64,000 bases of DNA from Streptomyces sp. A 4/2 (lineage in GTDB: Bacteria > Actinomycetota > Actinomycetes > Streptomycetales > Streptomycetaceae). Within the stretch, counting starts at the first letter, position 1. Each line of letters opens with the position of its first letter. Made by a program: the position numbers and the translations under genes. The notes below the pieces were generated by a model. It searched no databases, was not told where the DNA came from, and saw only the letters and a list, made by a program, of their open reading frames with translations. Below, one piece after another: positions 8,489 to 17,013 of the stretch. The stretch spans positions 62,001 through 126,000 of the forward strand of contig NZ_CALNVW010000037.1 in assembly GCF_940670765.1 (NCBI RefSeq), written 5' to 3'.

Positions 8489-9766
8489 ATGCCGAAGACC
8501 TCTGCCCCGGACCACATACGCACCGGGCACCCTGCCCCTGCCGTCGCCCGTACCGCCGGAATCCTGGTCACCCTCGTCCTCGGCGGGCTCACCGCGCTGC
8601 CCGCGCTGTCGATGGACATGTACCTCCCCGCGCTGCCCGAGGTCACGGACGCGCTGCACTCACCCGCCGCCACCGTCCAGCTGTCCCTCACCGCCTGTCT
8701 GATCGGCATGGCGCTCGGCCAGCTCGTCATCGGCCCGATGAGTGACAAGTGGGGGCGCCGCCGTCCGCTGCTCATCGGCATGGTCGTCTACGTCGCCGCC
8801 ACCGCCGTCTGCGCCTTCGCGCCCAGCGTCGGACTGCTCATCACCTTCCGGCTGTTGCAGGGGCTGGCCGGCTCCGCGGGCGTCGTCATCGCCCGTGCCG
8901 TGGTGCGCGATCTGTACGACGGCATGGAGATGGCCCGGTTCTTCTCCACCCTGATGCTGATCTCCGGGGCCGCCCCGATCGTCGCCCCGCTCATCGGCGG
9001 CCAGATCCTCCAGATCACCGACTGGCGCGGGGTGTTCGTCGTGCTCACCGTCGTCGGCGCGCTGCTGACCCTCGTGGTGTGGAAGTGGCTGCACGAGACG
9101 CTGCCGCCCGAGCGGCGGCACACCGGCGGCATCGGGCACGCGCTGCGGACGATGCGCTCGCTGCTCGCCGACCGGGTCTTCACCGGCTACCTACTGGCCG
9201 GCGGGTTCGCCTTCGGGGCGCTCTTCGCGTACGTCTCGGCCTCGCCCTTCGTGATCCAGGACATCTACGGCGCGTCGCCCCAGACCTTCAGCCTGCTCTT
9301 CGGGATCAACTCCGTCGGGCTGGTCGCGGTCGGCCAGATCAACGGCAAGCTGCTGGTCGGCCGGGTCAGCCTGGACAAGGCGCTCGGCTTCGGGCTGACC
9401 GTCATCGCGCTCGCCGCCACGGCGCTGCTGCTGATGACGTCCGGGGTCTTCGGCCACGTCGGTCTCTTCCCGGTCGCGGCTGCTCTCTTCGTCCTGATGT
9501 CGGCGATGGGGCTCGCGATGCCGAACACCAACGCGCAGGCCCTGATGCGTACGCCGCACGCCGCCGGTTCGGCATCGGCGCTGCTCGGCACGTCGACGTT
9601 CCTGCTCGGCGGGGTGGCGTCCCCGCTCGTCGGCATCGCGGGCGACGCGACGGCCGTGCCGATGGCCGTGGTGCAGCTGGTGTGCGCGGTGAGCGCGGCA
9701 ATCTGCTTCCTGGCGCTGTGCCGGCCGTGGCAGCGCATGGCCCCGGCGGCACCGCAACTGCCATAG
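8489..9766 (+). CDS. Bcr/CflA-family multidrug efflux MFS transporter
   Basis: 425 residues with twelve predicted membrane helices. The N-terminal MDMYLPALPEV segment and the loop 2-3 motif GPMSDKWGRRRP are typical of the Bcr/CflA branch of DHA1 drug:proton antiporters, as is the helix-5 region (GAAPIVAPLIGG, motif C-like). It should export small hydrophobic drugs across the cytoplasmic membrane at the expense of the proton gradient. It stands alone on the plus strand, divergent from the 5276-8379 group and followed by the KAS mini-operon after 143 bases. Substrate is not predictable. Confidence 0.88.
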   Translation: MPKTSAPDHIRTGHPAPAVARTAGILVTLVLGGLTALPALSMDMYLPALPEVTDALHSPAATVQLSLTACLIGMALGQLVIGPMSDKWGRRRPLLIGMVVYVAATAVCAFAPSVGLLITFRLLQGLAGSAGVVIARAVVRDLYDGMEMARFFSTLMLISGAAPIVAPLIGGQILQITDWRGVFVVLTVVGALLTLVVWKWLHETLPPERRHTGGIGHALRTMRSLLADRVFTGYLLAGGFAFGALFAYVSASPFVIQDIYGASPQTFSLLFGINSVGLVAVGQINGKLLVGRVSLDKALGFGLTVIALAATALLLMTSGVFGHVGLFPVAAALFVLMSAMGLAMPNTNAQALMRTPHAAGSASALLGTSTFLLGGVASPLVGIAGDATAVPMAVVQLVCAVSAAICFLALCRPWQRMAPAAPQLP

Positions 9767-9909
9767 GCATACCTTCGCAGGTCATCGCGGTGCGGGTCTG
9801 CACTTCGAACATATGAACCGAGCCCACCCGTTCGGCCCCCTGCTGCGAAACCCTTCCCCCTCGGATGCCGTTCTGCTGCCGCAGACATCGAATGACGAGG
9901 GGGGAACAG

Positions 9910-11004
9910 ATGGCTCTCGTGGAGTCGGTGGCCGGGTGGGTGCCACCGCAGCGGGTGACGAACGACGACTTACCCACGCACTGGGGCGTGGACGACGCCT
10001 GGGTACGGACCAGGACCGGCATCGGGGCCCGCCACCGGGCCGGTCCCGGTGTGTCCACCGGCGACCTCGCCTACGAGGCGGCCCGGCGGCTCCTGGAGCG
10101 CACCGGCCACCCCGAGGTCGACGCGCTCGTCCTGGCGACCGCCACCCCGGACCACCCCTGCCCGGCCACCGCGCCCGCCGTCGCCGCCCGCCTGGGCCTC
10201 GGCACGGTCGCCGCCGTCGACGTGTCGGCGGTGTGCAGCGGATTCGTCTACGGACTGGCCTACGCGCAGGGCCTGGTGGCCGCGGGGGTCGCCGGGCGCG
10301 TCCTGCTGGCCGGGGCCGACACGTACTCCACCTGGCTGGACCCCGACGACCGCGGGCCCGGCGTCGTCTTCGGCGACGGCGCGGGCGCCGCCCTGGTCGC
10401 GGCGGGGCCCGCCGGGGCCCCCGGCGAACTGCTCGGCTTCGACCTGGGCAGTGACGGCACCGGGTACGACCTGATCACCGTGGCCGGCGGCGGTTCCCGG
10501 GCGCGGGCGTCCGCGGCGCCCCACGGACCGGGCGACGGCTACTTCCGTATGCGCGGCGGGCCGGTGTACCAGCACGCCGTCGAGCGGATGACCGGCTCGT
10601 GCCGGGCGCTGCTCGCGAAGGTGGGCTGGGAGCCGGACCAGGTCGACCACTTCGTACCGCACCAGGCCAACGCCCGGATCCTGAGCGCGGTCGCCGAGCG
10701 GGTGGGGATCGATCCGGCGCGGTGCGTGACCCATCTGGACCGGGTCGGGAACACCGGCGCGGCCTCCCTTCCGCTCGCGCTGGCCGACGCCGACGCCCGG
10801 GGCGTCCTGCGGTCCGGCGACCGGGTGCTGCTGACCGCCTTCGGCGGCGGGCTGACCTGGGGGTCGGCCGCCCTGCGCTGGGCCGGTTCCGACGCGCCCG
10901 GCACGCGCCGGGCCGCCTCCCGTACGGCCTCCGCCCCGCCCGCCGCTTCCCGTACCACCTCCACGCCGTCCGCCGTGGCGGCACTCTCCGAGGAGCTCTC
11001 ATGA
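9910..11004 (+). CDS. Beta-ketoacyl-ACP synthase III (FabH-like)
   Basis: 364 residues. The ATG at 9910 follows a GAGGGGG Shine-Dalgarno. The thiolase-fold triad is visible: Cys109 (VSAVCSGF), His251 (VPHQAN) and Asn281 (GNTGAAS), so the enzyme should be active in priming condensation of an acyl-CoA with malonyl-ACP. The C-terminus adds about 40 Ala/Ser/Thr/Arg-rich residues beyond the usual end. It overlaps the next KS gene by 4 bases (ATGA), showing translational coupling. It is probably a pathway-specific starter enzyme, not the house-keeping FabH, because it heads a dedicated operon without fabD or malonyl-transferase genes. Confidence 0.9.
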   Translation: MALVESVAGWVPPQRVTNDDLPTHWGVDDAWVRTRTGIGARHRAGPGVSTGDLAYEAARRLLERTGHPEVDALVLATATPDHPCPATAPAVAARLGLGTVAAVDVSAVCSGFVYGLAYAQGLVAAGVAGRVLLAGADTYSTWLDPDDRGPGVVFGDGAGAALVAAGPAGAPGELLGFDLGSDGTGYDLITVAGGGSRARASAAPHGPGDGYFRMRGGPVYQHAVERMTGSCRALLAKVGWEPDQVDHFVPHQANARILSAVAERVGIDPARCVTHLDRVGNTGAASLPLALADADARGVLRSGDRVLLTAFGGGLTWGSAALRWAGSDAPGTRRAASRTASAPPAASRTTSTPSAVAALSEELS

Positions 11005-12224
11005 CGACACCCGAGATCGCCGTGACCGGCTTGGGGATGATCACCCCGGCCGGGGCGGACACGCACACCACCTGGGAGCAGGTGTGCGCGGGCCTGCCCA
11101 CCGCCCGCCGCCTGCCCGAACTCCACGGCCTGCCCGTGGACTTCGCCTGCCCGGTCGACGCCGACGTGGACGCGCTGGTGGGCGGGCGCCGGACCTGGCG
11201 CATGCACCGGTTCGTCAAGCTGGCGCTGATCGCCGCGCGGCAGGCCGTCGCGGACGCCGGACTCGACCCGGCGAGCTGGGACGGCAGCCGGGTGGGAGTG
11301 ATCATCGGCGTCGGCGTCGGCGGGGTCTCCGTACTCACCGACAACGCGCTGAAGCTGCACACCACGGGCCCGGAGTCGGTCTCCCCGCTGCTGGTCCCGA
11401 TGATGATCCCGAACGCGGCGGCGGGCGAGGTGGCCATCGCACTCCGGGCCCACGGCCCCAGCCTGGCCCCCGCCACCGCCTGCGCCTCGGGCGCCACGGC
11501 CATCGCCGTCGCCCGCGACCTGCTGGCGTCCGGGCAGTGCGACGTGGTGGTGGCCGGCGGCGCCGAATCGGTGCTCCAGCCGCTGGTGGTGTCCGGGTTC
11601 ACACAGCTGGGGGCGCTCTCGCGGCGTACCGAGGACCCCGGAGCGGCGTCCCGTCCGTTCGCCGGGGACCGGGACGGGTTCGTCATGGCGGAGGGCGCCG
11701 GGGTACTGGTGCTGGAGCGGGCCGCCGACGCGGCGGCCCGGGGACAGCGCGCGCGTGCCCTGCTCACCGGGGTGGGCGCCACCACCGACGCCCACCACCC
11801 GACCGCCCCCGACCCGCAGGGCCGCTGCGCGCGGGCCGCGGTGGCGGCGGCCCTGCGGGAGGCGGACTGGAGCCCGTACGACATCGGGCACGTCAACGCG
11901 CACGGCACCTCCACCCCGCTCAACGACGCGATGGAAGCAGCGGTGATCACCCGGGTCTTCCCGCACTGGCCGTCGGTGACCTCGGCGAAGGGAGTCCTGG
12001 GGCACTCGCTCGCCGCCGCGGGCGCCATCGAGGCCGCGCTGACCGTACTGACCCTGGAGACCGGCCTCATCCCGCCGGTCGGCAACCTCGACGCCCCGGC
12101 CGTCGAATTCGACCTGAACTGTGTGACCAAGCAGGCGCGCCCGGAGCACGTGGAGACGGCCGTCAGCCACTCCTTCGGCTTCGGCGGGCACAACGTGGTG
12201 CTGGCCTTCCAGCGCGGAGCGTGA
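11001..12224 (+). CDS. Beta-ketoacyl-ACP synthase (KAS II/FabF type), copy 1
   Basis: 407 residues. The Cys-His-His triad is complete: Cys161 (TACASGAT), His301 (NAHGTSTPLND) and His335 (GVLGHSL), with the conserved Lys330. It is therefore a condensing enzyme, not a chain-length factor, which would lack the Cys. It overlaps KAS III by ATGA and is followed after three bases by the flavoenzyme gene. It is clearly paralogous to the KS at 14566-15792 (same opening AITGLGMITPAG-type block and the same LPEL and FACPV segments), implying duplication within the cluster. Substrate chain is unknown. Confidence 0.9.
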   Translation: MTTPEIAVTGLGMITPAGADTHTTWEQVCAGLPTARRLPELHGLPVDFACPVDADVDALVGGRRTWRMHRFVKLALIAARQAVADAGLDPASWDGSRVGVIIGVGVGGVSVLTDNALKLHTTGPESVSPLLVPMMIPNAAAGEVAIALRAHGPSLAPATACASGATAIAVARDLLASGQCDVVVAGGAESVLQPLVVSGFTQLGALSRRTEDPGAASRPFAGDRDGFVMAEGAGVLVLERAADAAARGQRARALLTGVGATTDAHHPTAPDPQGRCARAAVAAALREADWSPYDIGHVNAHGTSTPLNDAMEAAVITRVFPHWPSVTSAKGVLGHSLAAAGAIEAALTVLTLETGLIPPVGNLDAPAVEFDLNCVTKQARPEHVETAVSHSFGFGGHNVVLAFQRGA

Positions 12225-12227
12225 GAC

Positions 12228-14093
12228 ATGACGGTGAACAACACCGTGGAGCGGGAGACGGGGACCGCCGGGGAGGCCGCCGTACGGGGCGAACTCGTCC
12301 GGGTCCTGTTCGGCGACGACCACCGGGCCACCCACGGCCACTGGCGCAGACTGCTCACCACCGGGCCCTTCCGGCGCCGTGCCGGACTGACGCCCGAGGA
12401 ACAGCTGGGACTGGCGTACGAGCGGCTGCGCACCCTCGACTCCACGCTGGACAGCGCCTTCCGGCTGGCCGCCGACCCGGTGGCCCTGGCGAACCTGCAC
12501 GAGTGGATCAGCCCGGTCGACACCGCGCTGGCCACCGTCGCGGGCATCCACTACAACCTCTTCCTCGGCAGCCTGCTGGACCACGACGGCGACGCGGGGC
12601 GCGATCTGTCGGAGTTCGCCGACCTGTCGCGGGTCGGGACCTTCCTGTGCACGGAGCTCGCCCACGGCAACGACGCCGCGGCGCTGGAGACGACCGCCAC
12701 GTACGACCGGGCGGCGGACGGCTTCCTGCTGCGCACGCCGCACGCGGGCGCGCAGAAGTTCATGCCCAACACCAGTACGGCGGGCGGCCCCAAGAGCGGT
12801 GTGGTCGCGGCGCGGCTGCTGCTCGACGGCCGGGACCTGGGGGCCTTCCTGTTCCTGACCCCGCTGACCGACGCCACCGGACCGCTGCCCGGCGTACGGA
12901 TCAGGCTGCTGCCCCGGCGCATGGGCAGCGTCGTCGACCACTGCGTCACCTCCTTCGGCGACGTCTTCGTCCCGCGCTCCGCGCTTCTCGCCGGACCACA
13001 GGGCCGCCTCGACGGCGAGGGCGTCTTCAGCAGTGACGTGGCCAACCGGCGCAGGCGGTTCCTGCTGTCGATCGGCCGGGTCACCGCGGGGAAGCTCAGC
13101 ATGAGCGCCTGCGCGGTGGGCTCCGTACGGGCGGCGCTGGCGGTGGCCGTACGCTACGGCTCGCACCGGATCATCGCCGGGGTACGGGCCGCCGAGCGGG
13201 TGCCGGTGACGGCCCATCGCAGCCACCACGCCCCGCTGGCGTCCGCGCTGGCCACCGCGTACGCGATGACGCTGCTGCACCGCACGGTCCAGCGGACCTG
13301 GACGGACCACGACGAGAGCAACAGGGCGGCGGCCGAGCGGCTGGTCGCGGTGGCCAAGGCGTGGATCACCTGGGAGGCGCGTACCGTCATCGCCGAATGC
13401 CGTGAACGGTGCGGCGCCCAGGGCCTGTTGGAGAACAACGGGCTCGCCGCGTTCGTCACCGGGATCGAGGGGACGATCACCGCCGAGGGCGACAACCTCG
13501 CCATCCACGCCAAGGCGGCGGCCGAGATGGTGTCGGGCCAGCACCCGCCGCGCCCGGCGGCGGCCCCCGCGGGACGCGAACTCACCGACCTCGCCTTCCT
13601 GCGCGATCTGCTCGCCGCCGTCGAGGCCGTCCAACTCGGCCGGGCCCGCGCGCGGATGCGTGAGGCGCCGCCCGGTGACGCCCTCGGCCGGTGGAACGCG
13701 GGCGCCACCGCAGCCCTGAAAGCGGCCACCGCGCACGCCCAGTTGCGGGCCGTCGAGGCGGTGACCGAAGCGGTGGCGGCCCTGCCGCCCGGCTCGGCCG
13801 CCCGGGAGCGGCTGTCCGGGCTGGGGCGGCTGTTCGCGCTGGAACGCATCGCGGGCAACACCGGCGATCTGCTGAACGAGGGATTTCTGGAAGGCCGGCA
13901 CATCAGCGAGCTGCCCGTCGAGGTGGACCGGCTCGCCGCGCGGATCGCCTCGGTGGCGGGGCCGCTGACCGAGGCGTTCGACCTGCCGGAGGAGTGGCTG
14001 GCCGATGTGCCCATCGCGGGCGCCGGGTATCTGGCGGCGTACGACGATCCCCAGGGGCCGTGGCACCGGTCCGGTACGGGGGAGTCGAAGTGA
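12228..14093 (+). CDS. Acyl-CoA oxidase/dehydrogenase-like flavoprotein
   Basis: 621 residues, longer than ordinary acyl-CoA dehydrogenases (~380) and close to the acyl-CoA oxidase size. The middle domain has a FLCTELAHGNDAAALETTA segment recalling the oxidase motif TELGHG...LETTA. The next section has AGAQKFMPN, and the C-terminal helical region has RCGAQGLLENN and ITAEGDN, matching the GGHG and TFEGDN regions of that family. By family it removes two hydrogens from an acyl thioester (CoA- or ACP-bound) using FAD, giving an alpha,beta-double bond. It is encoded between two KS genes and coupled by GTGA to a small membrane peptide. Confidence 0.82.
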   Translation: MTVNNTVERETGTAGEAAVRGELVRVLFGDDHRATHGHWRRLLTTGPFRRRAGLTPEEQLGLAYERLRTLDSTLDSAFRLAADPVALANLHEWISPVDTALATVAGIHYNLFLGSLLDHDGDAGRDLSEFADLSRVGTFLCTELAHGNDAAALETTATYDRAADGFLLRTPHAGAQKFMPNTSTAGGPKSGVVAARLLLDGRDLGAFLFLTPLTDATGPLPGVRIRLLPRRMGSVVDHCVTSFGDVFVPRSALLAGPQGRLDGEGVFSSDVANRRRRFLLSIGRVTAGKLSMSACAVGSVRAALAVAVRYGSHRIIAGVRAAERVPVTAHRSHHAPLASALATAYAMTLLHRTVQRTWTDHDESNRAAAERLVAVAKAWITWEARTVIAECRERCGAQGLLENNGLAAFVTGIEGTITAEGDNLAIHAKAAAEMVSGQHPPRPAAAPAGRELTDLAFLRDLLAAVEAVQLGRARARMREAPPGDALGRWNAGATAALKAATAHAQLRAVEAVTEAVAALPPGSAARERLSGLGRLFALERIAGNTGDLLNEGFLEGRHISELPVEVDRLAARIASVAGPLTEAFDLPEEWLADVPIAGAGYLAAYDDPQGPWHRSGTGESK

Positions 14094-14239
14094 GCCGGCT
14101 GTTCCTGCGGGTCGTCCTGCTCGCGTACTGGGGCACCGGACATGTTCTCTCGCTGCTCTTCCGTCACCCCTCCGGAACCCCTCCCGAGCAGGTGCGGAGT
14201 GCCTCCGGAGAACTGAAAAAACCTTCCCTCACTGCGTAA
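14090..14239 (+). CDS. 49-residue membrane peptide coupled to the flavoprotein
   Basis: The GTG at 14090 overlaps the flavoprotein stop by four bases (GTGA), strong evidence of translation by coupling. The peptide has one N-terminal hydrophobic helix (LFLRVVLLAYWGTGHVLSLLF) and a polar tail ending in LKKPSLTA. No known family is recognised. Its position inside a KS/ACP operon suggests a membrane tether or partner for the enzymes, but that is inference from context only. Codon use is like its neighbours. A gap of 84 bases follows before the ACP gene. Confidence 0.6.
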   Translation: MSRLFLRVVLLAYWGTGHVLSLLFRHPSGTPPEQVRSASGELKKPSLTA

Positions 14240-14273
14240 CCGGAAGATCATCCGGACGTTGACAGGACGTCAA
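14240..14273 (+). promoter_or_regulatory. Small hairpins and TTGACA element before the ACP gene
   Basis: CCGGA/TCCGG (14240-14244/14251-14255) forms a short hairpin. It is followed by TTGACAGGACGTCAA (14259-14273), which contains a perfect -35-like TTGACA and a 5-bp inverted repeat. No clear -10 follows, so an internal promoter for the ACP and second KS genes is only possible. Confidence 0.3.
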
Positions 14274-14323
14274 TAGCCCGCGTTCCGTCATCATTTCGAA
14301 CGCTACGCACCGAGGAGAACACC

Positions 14324-14569
14324 ATGCCCGAGCTGCACCCGACCCTCGTCGACGTCCTGACCAACACCTTCAAGGTCCCCGCCGGTGAACTGCGCCCCGA
14401 GGCCACCATGGACGACCTGGAGATGGACTCCCTCGCGGTCGCCGAACTGGGCGTCATCGTCAAGGAGACCCTTGGTGTCGACGCCGACACCGACTCGGCG
14501 TACAAGGGCGCCACGCTCGGCCGGATCACCGAGTTCCTGAACGATTCCACCGCGGTCGCCTCCCGATGA
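14324..14569 (+). CDS. Acyl carrier protein
   Basis: 81 residues, standard ACP length. The 4'-phosphopantetheine attachment Ser36 lies in EMDSLAVAEL, matching the (D/L)DS(L/M) signature at the start of helix 2, and the acidic helix pattern is conserved. GAGGAG precedes the ATG by seven bases. It overlaps the next KS gene by ATGA. It should carry the growing acyl chain of the pathway encoded by 9910-15792; a dedicated ACP separates this route from primary fatty-acid synthesis. Confidence 0.92.
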   Translation: MPELHPTLVDVLTNTFKVPAGELRPEATMDDLEMDSLAVAELGVIVKETLGVDADTDSAYKGATLGRITEFLNDSTAVASR

Positions 14570-15792
14570 GTCGCTCTCCCGTCGCCATCACCGGCCTGGG
14601 CATGATCACCCCGGCCGGCAACGACACGGAAGCCACCTGGCGGGGGGTGTGCGCGGGCCGCTCCACGGCGCGTGTCCTTCCCGAACTGGACGGCTGTCTC
14701 ATCGACTTCGCCTGCCCGGTCACCGGAATCGACCTGGCGGACGCCGTCGGCGGCCGTACCGCCTACCGCATGGGGCGCTTCGTCAGACTCGCGATCCTCG
14801 CCGCGAGGGAGGCCGTCGCCGACGCCGGTCTGTCCCCGGCGACCTGGGACGGATCGCGGGTGGCCGTGATCATCGGGACCAGCAGCGCCGGTTCGACCGG
14901 ACTGTACGAGCAGTCGCTCGTCCTGGAGCGGCGCGGCCCCGATTCCACCTCACCGCTGGGCACCCTGCTCACCATCGCCAACATGCCGGCTGCCGAGGTC
15001 GCCATCCGGCTGCGGGCGTCCGGGCCGAGCCTGGCGCCCGGCACGGCCTGCTCGTCCGGGGCCACCGCACTCTCCGTGGCCCGTGACCTGCTGGTCACCG
15101 AACAGTGCGACATCGCCGTCGCCGGGGCCACCGAATCGATCATCGACCGGCTCGCGATGACCGGTTTCGCCCGGTCGGGGGCCGGGGCGCTGCGGGCGGG
15201 CGAGGAACCGGACGCGGTCAGCCGCCCCTTCGCCGCCGACCGGCGCGGGCTGGTCATGGGGGAGGGCGCGGCGGTGATGGTCCTGGAACGCGAATCCGCC
15301 GCACGGGCCCGGGGCGCCGCGCCGCGGGCGCTGCTGGCCGGGGCCGGTGCCACCACCGATGCGTACCACCCCACCAGCCCGCGCCCGGACGGTGCCGTCG
15401 CCGTGGCCGCTGCCGAGGCGGCGCTGCGGGACGCGGGCTGGGACGCCACGGACGTCGATCACGTCAACGCCCACGGCACCTCGACCCCGCTCAACGACGC
15501 CACCGAGGCCGGACTGATCGCCCGGGTCTATCCGCACCGGCCTCCGGTGACCGCGCCCAAGGGTGTGCTGGGTCACTGCATGGGGGCGGCGGGCGCCATC
15601 GAAGCCGCCCTGACCGTCCTGACCATCCAGCACGGGCTCGTGCCGCCGGTCGCCAACCTGGCGGCCCCGGCGCCGGAGTTCGGCATCGACTGCGTCACCA
15701 AACAGCCCCGCCGTACGCGGGTGTCGCGCGCGGTCAGCCACTCGTTCGGATTCGGCGGGCACAACGCGGTGCTCGCCTTCCGGAGGGCGTAG
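14566..15792 (+). CDS. Beta-ketoacyl-ACP synthase (KAS II/FabF type), copy 2
   Basis: 408 residues, start fixed by the ATGA overlap with the ACP stop. The triad is intact: Cys162 (TACSSGAT), His303 (NAHGTSTPLN) and His337 (GVLGHCMG), with Lys332. It is a close paralogue of the copy at 11001-12224 but differs around the acyl pocket (for example TSSAGSTG against GVGVGGVS near residues 104-111). The two could act on different chain lengths or pair as a heterodimer. Both retain the Cys, so neither looks like a decarboxylating chain-length factor. It ends the operon; two hairpins follow. Confidence 0.9.
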   Translation: MSRSPVAITGLGMITPAGNDTEATWRGVCAGRSTARVLPELDGCLIDFACPVTGIDLADAVGGRTAYRMGRFVRLAILAAREAVADAGLSPATWDGSRVAVIIGTSSAGSTGLYEQSLVLERRGPDSTSPLGTLLTIANMPAAEVAIRLRASGPSLAPGTACSSGATALSVARDLLVTEQCDIAVAGATESIIDRLAMTGFARSGAGALRAGEEPDAVSRPFAADRRGLVMGEGAAVMVLERESAARARGAAPRALLAGAGATTDAYHPTSPRPDGAVAVAAAEAALRDAGWDATDVDHVNAHGTSTPLNDATEAGLIARVYPHRPPVTAPKGVLGHCMGAAGAIEAALTVLTIQHGLVPPVANLAAPAPEFGIDCVTKQPRRTRVSRAVSHSFGFGGHNAVLAFRRA

Positions 15793-15798
15793 ACCGAC

Positions 15799-15848
15799 CC
15801 GGGCCTTCCGCCCGGATCAGGCCGGACCAGGGAGAGGGCTCCCGGTCC
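15799..15848 (+). terminator. Two adjacent hairpins ending the KS/ACP operon
   Basis: CCGGGC (15799-15804) pairs with GCCCGG (15810-15815). GGACCAGGGAG (15824-15834) pairs, with one bulged A, with CTCCCGGTCC (15839-15848). They lie directly after the second KS stop. Confidence 0.6.
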
Positions 15849-15876
15849 GAGGCGGCCTCCTCCGCGACGGTCGGTC

Positions 15877-15882
15877 TAAACT
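15877..15882 (+). promoter_or_regulatory. Leaderless-type -10 element before the Rsm22 gene
   Basis: TAAACT ends six bases before the GTG at 15889, with no Shine-Dalgarno in between. Confidence 0.5.
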
Positions 15883-15888
15883 CCTCCG

Positions 15889-16896
15889 GTGAACGACTCC
15901 CTCCCCACCGCGGAAGCCCTGCGCAGTGCCCTTGCCGGACTTCTCGACGGGCTGCCGCCCAAACAGGCCGCACAGGCCGTCGAGCGGCTGATCGCCAACT
16001 ACCGGGGGACCACCCCCACCGACGCCCCGGTCCTGCGGGACCGTTCGGACGTCGCCGCGTACGCCGCGTACCGGATGCCCGCGACCTTCGAGGCGGTACG
16101 GTCCGCGCTCGACGCCTTCCGGGCCGCGGTTCCGGAGTGGGTGCCCGCCACCCACACCGACATCGGCGGCGGTACCGGGGCGGCGAGCTGGGCGGTGGCC
16201 GGGGCCTGGCAGGACACGGAGGACGGCGAGACCCGCCGTACCACCGTGCTCGACTGGGCGGAGCCCGCACTCGCGCTCGGCCGTGAACTGGCCGCGGAGT
16301 CGGGCTCGCCCGCTCTGCGCGGCGCCGAGTGGCGGCGCTCACGGATCGGCTCGGCGCTCAGCCTGGAGAGCACCGATCTGGTCACCGTCTCGTACGTCCT
16401 CGGCGAGCTGACCGTGGCCGACCGCACCGCCGTGGTGGACGCGGCGGCTGCCGCGGCCACGGCCGTCGTGATCGTCGAACCGGGCACCCCCGACGGCTAT
16501 CTGCGGATCATGGCGGCCCGCGACCGGCTGACCGCGGCGGGGATGCGGACCGCGGCACCCTGCCCGCACAGCGACGCCTGCCCCATCGAGCGCGGCACGG
16601 ACTGGTGCCACTTCTCGGCGCGGGTCACCCGCTCCTCGCTGCACCGACGGATCAAGGGCGGCTCCCTTCCGTACGAGGACGAGAAGTTCAGCTACGTCGC
16701 GGCCTTCCGCGGTGACGTGGCGACGGTCCCCGCCCGAGTCGTACGCAAACCGCAGATCCGCAAGGGCCTCGTCCAGCTGGAGCTGTGCACGGACGCCGGG
16801 GACCTCGTCCGCGAGACGGTGTCCAAGCGCCACGGCGACCTCTACCGCGCGGCACGGGACACGGCGTGGGGCGACGCCTGGCCGCCCGACGCGTAA
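15889..16896 (+). CDS. Rsm22-family S-adenosylmethionine-dependent methyltransferase
   Basis: 335 residues. The central SAM-binding loop is DIGGGTGAASWA. The C-terminal part has the Cys cluster PCPHSDACPIERGTDWC typical of Rsm22 proteins, thought to bind iron-sulfur or zinc, followed by a beta-rich tail with KPQIRKG. Rsm22/METTL17-like proteins associate with the small ribosomal subunit; direct rRNA methylation by bacterial members is not established here. Probably a single-gene transcript with a leaderless start. The TAA stop lies inside the first copy of a 15-bp tandem repeat. Family confidence is good; the exact target is unknown. Confidence 0.82.
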   Translation: MNDSLPTAEALRSALAGLLDGLPPKQAAQAVERLIANYRGTTPTDAPVLRDRSDVAAYAAYRMPATFEAVRSALDAFRAAVPEWVPATHTDIGGGTGAASWAVAGAWQDTEDGETRRTTVLDWAEPALALGRELAAESGSPALRGAEWRRSRIGSALSLESTDLVTVSYVLGELTVADRTAVVDAAAAAATAVVIVEPGTPDGYLRIMAARDRLTAAGMRTAAPCPHSDACPIERGTDWCHFSARVTRSSLHRRIKGGSLPYEDEKFSYVAAFRGDVATVPARVVRKPQIRKGLVQLELCTDAGDLVRETVSKRHGDLYRAARDTAWGDAWPPDA

Positions 16897-16967
16897 CGGC
16901 CCGTGCGGTAACTGCCCACGCGGTAACGGGTCATGCGGTAACGGCCCGTGCCGTAACGGGTCACGCG
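16893..16967. repeat. Five tandem copies of a 15-bp unit starting at the Rsm22 stop codon
   Basis: Units beginning GTAACGG or GTAACTG occur at 16893, 16908, 16923, 16938 and 16953, an exact 15-base period, consensus GTAACGGSYCRYGCG. The first copy contains the TAA stop of the upstream gene; the last supplies the left arm of the terminator. Confidence 0.9.
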
Positions 16968-16989
16968 CAACCGCTCGCGCGTGACCCGT
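16956..16989. terminator. 13-bp perfect hairpin between convergent genes
   Basis: ACGGGTCACGCGC (16956-16968) pairs perfectly with 16977-16989 around an 8-base loop. It lies between the convergent Rsm22 and dimethylargininase genes and can serve both strands. Confidence 0.82.
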
Positions 16990-17013
16990 ACACCCGGCCC
17001 GGTTCCCGACCGG

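Noticed and set aside
10539..14066. Very long minus-strand open frame across the KS/ACP operon; similar long frames lie opposite 20234-24019 and 43787-48130.
   Set aside because: These are shadows produced by GC-rich third positions. The opposite strand carries recognisable enzymes with motifs, and the shadow translations are Arg/Gly/Pro-rich without domains.
11001..15792. Idea that one KS is a chain-length factor (type II polyketide KS-CLF pair).
   Set aside because: Both proteins keep the catalytic Cys (161 and 162) and both His residues, so neither shows the Cys-to-Gln change of CLFs.
16893..16967. CRISPR-like array.
   Set aside because: Units are 15 bp with no unique spacers; it is a simple tandem repeat. 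The same applies to the arrays at 2217, 34883 and 43737.
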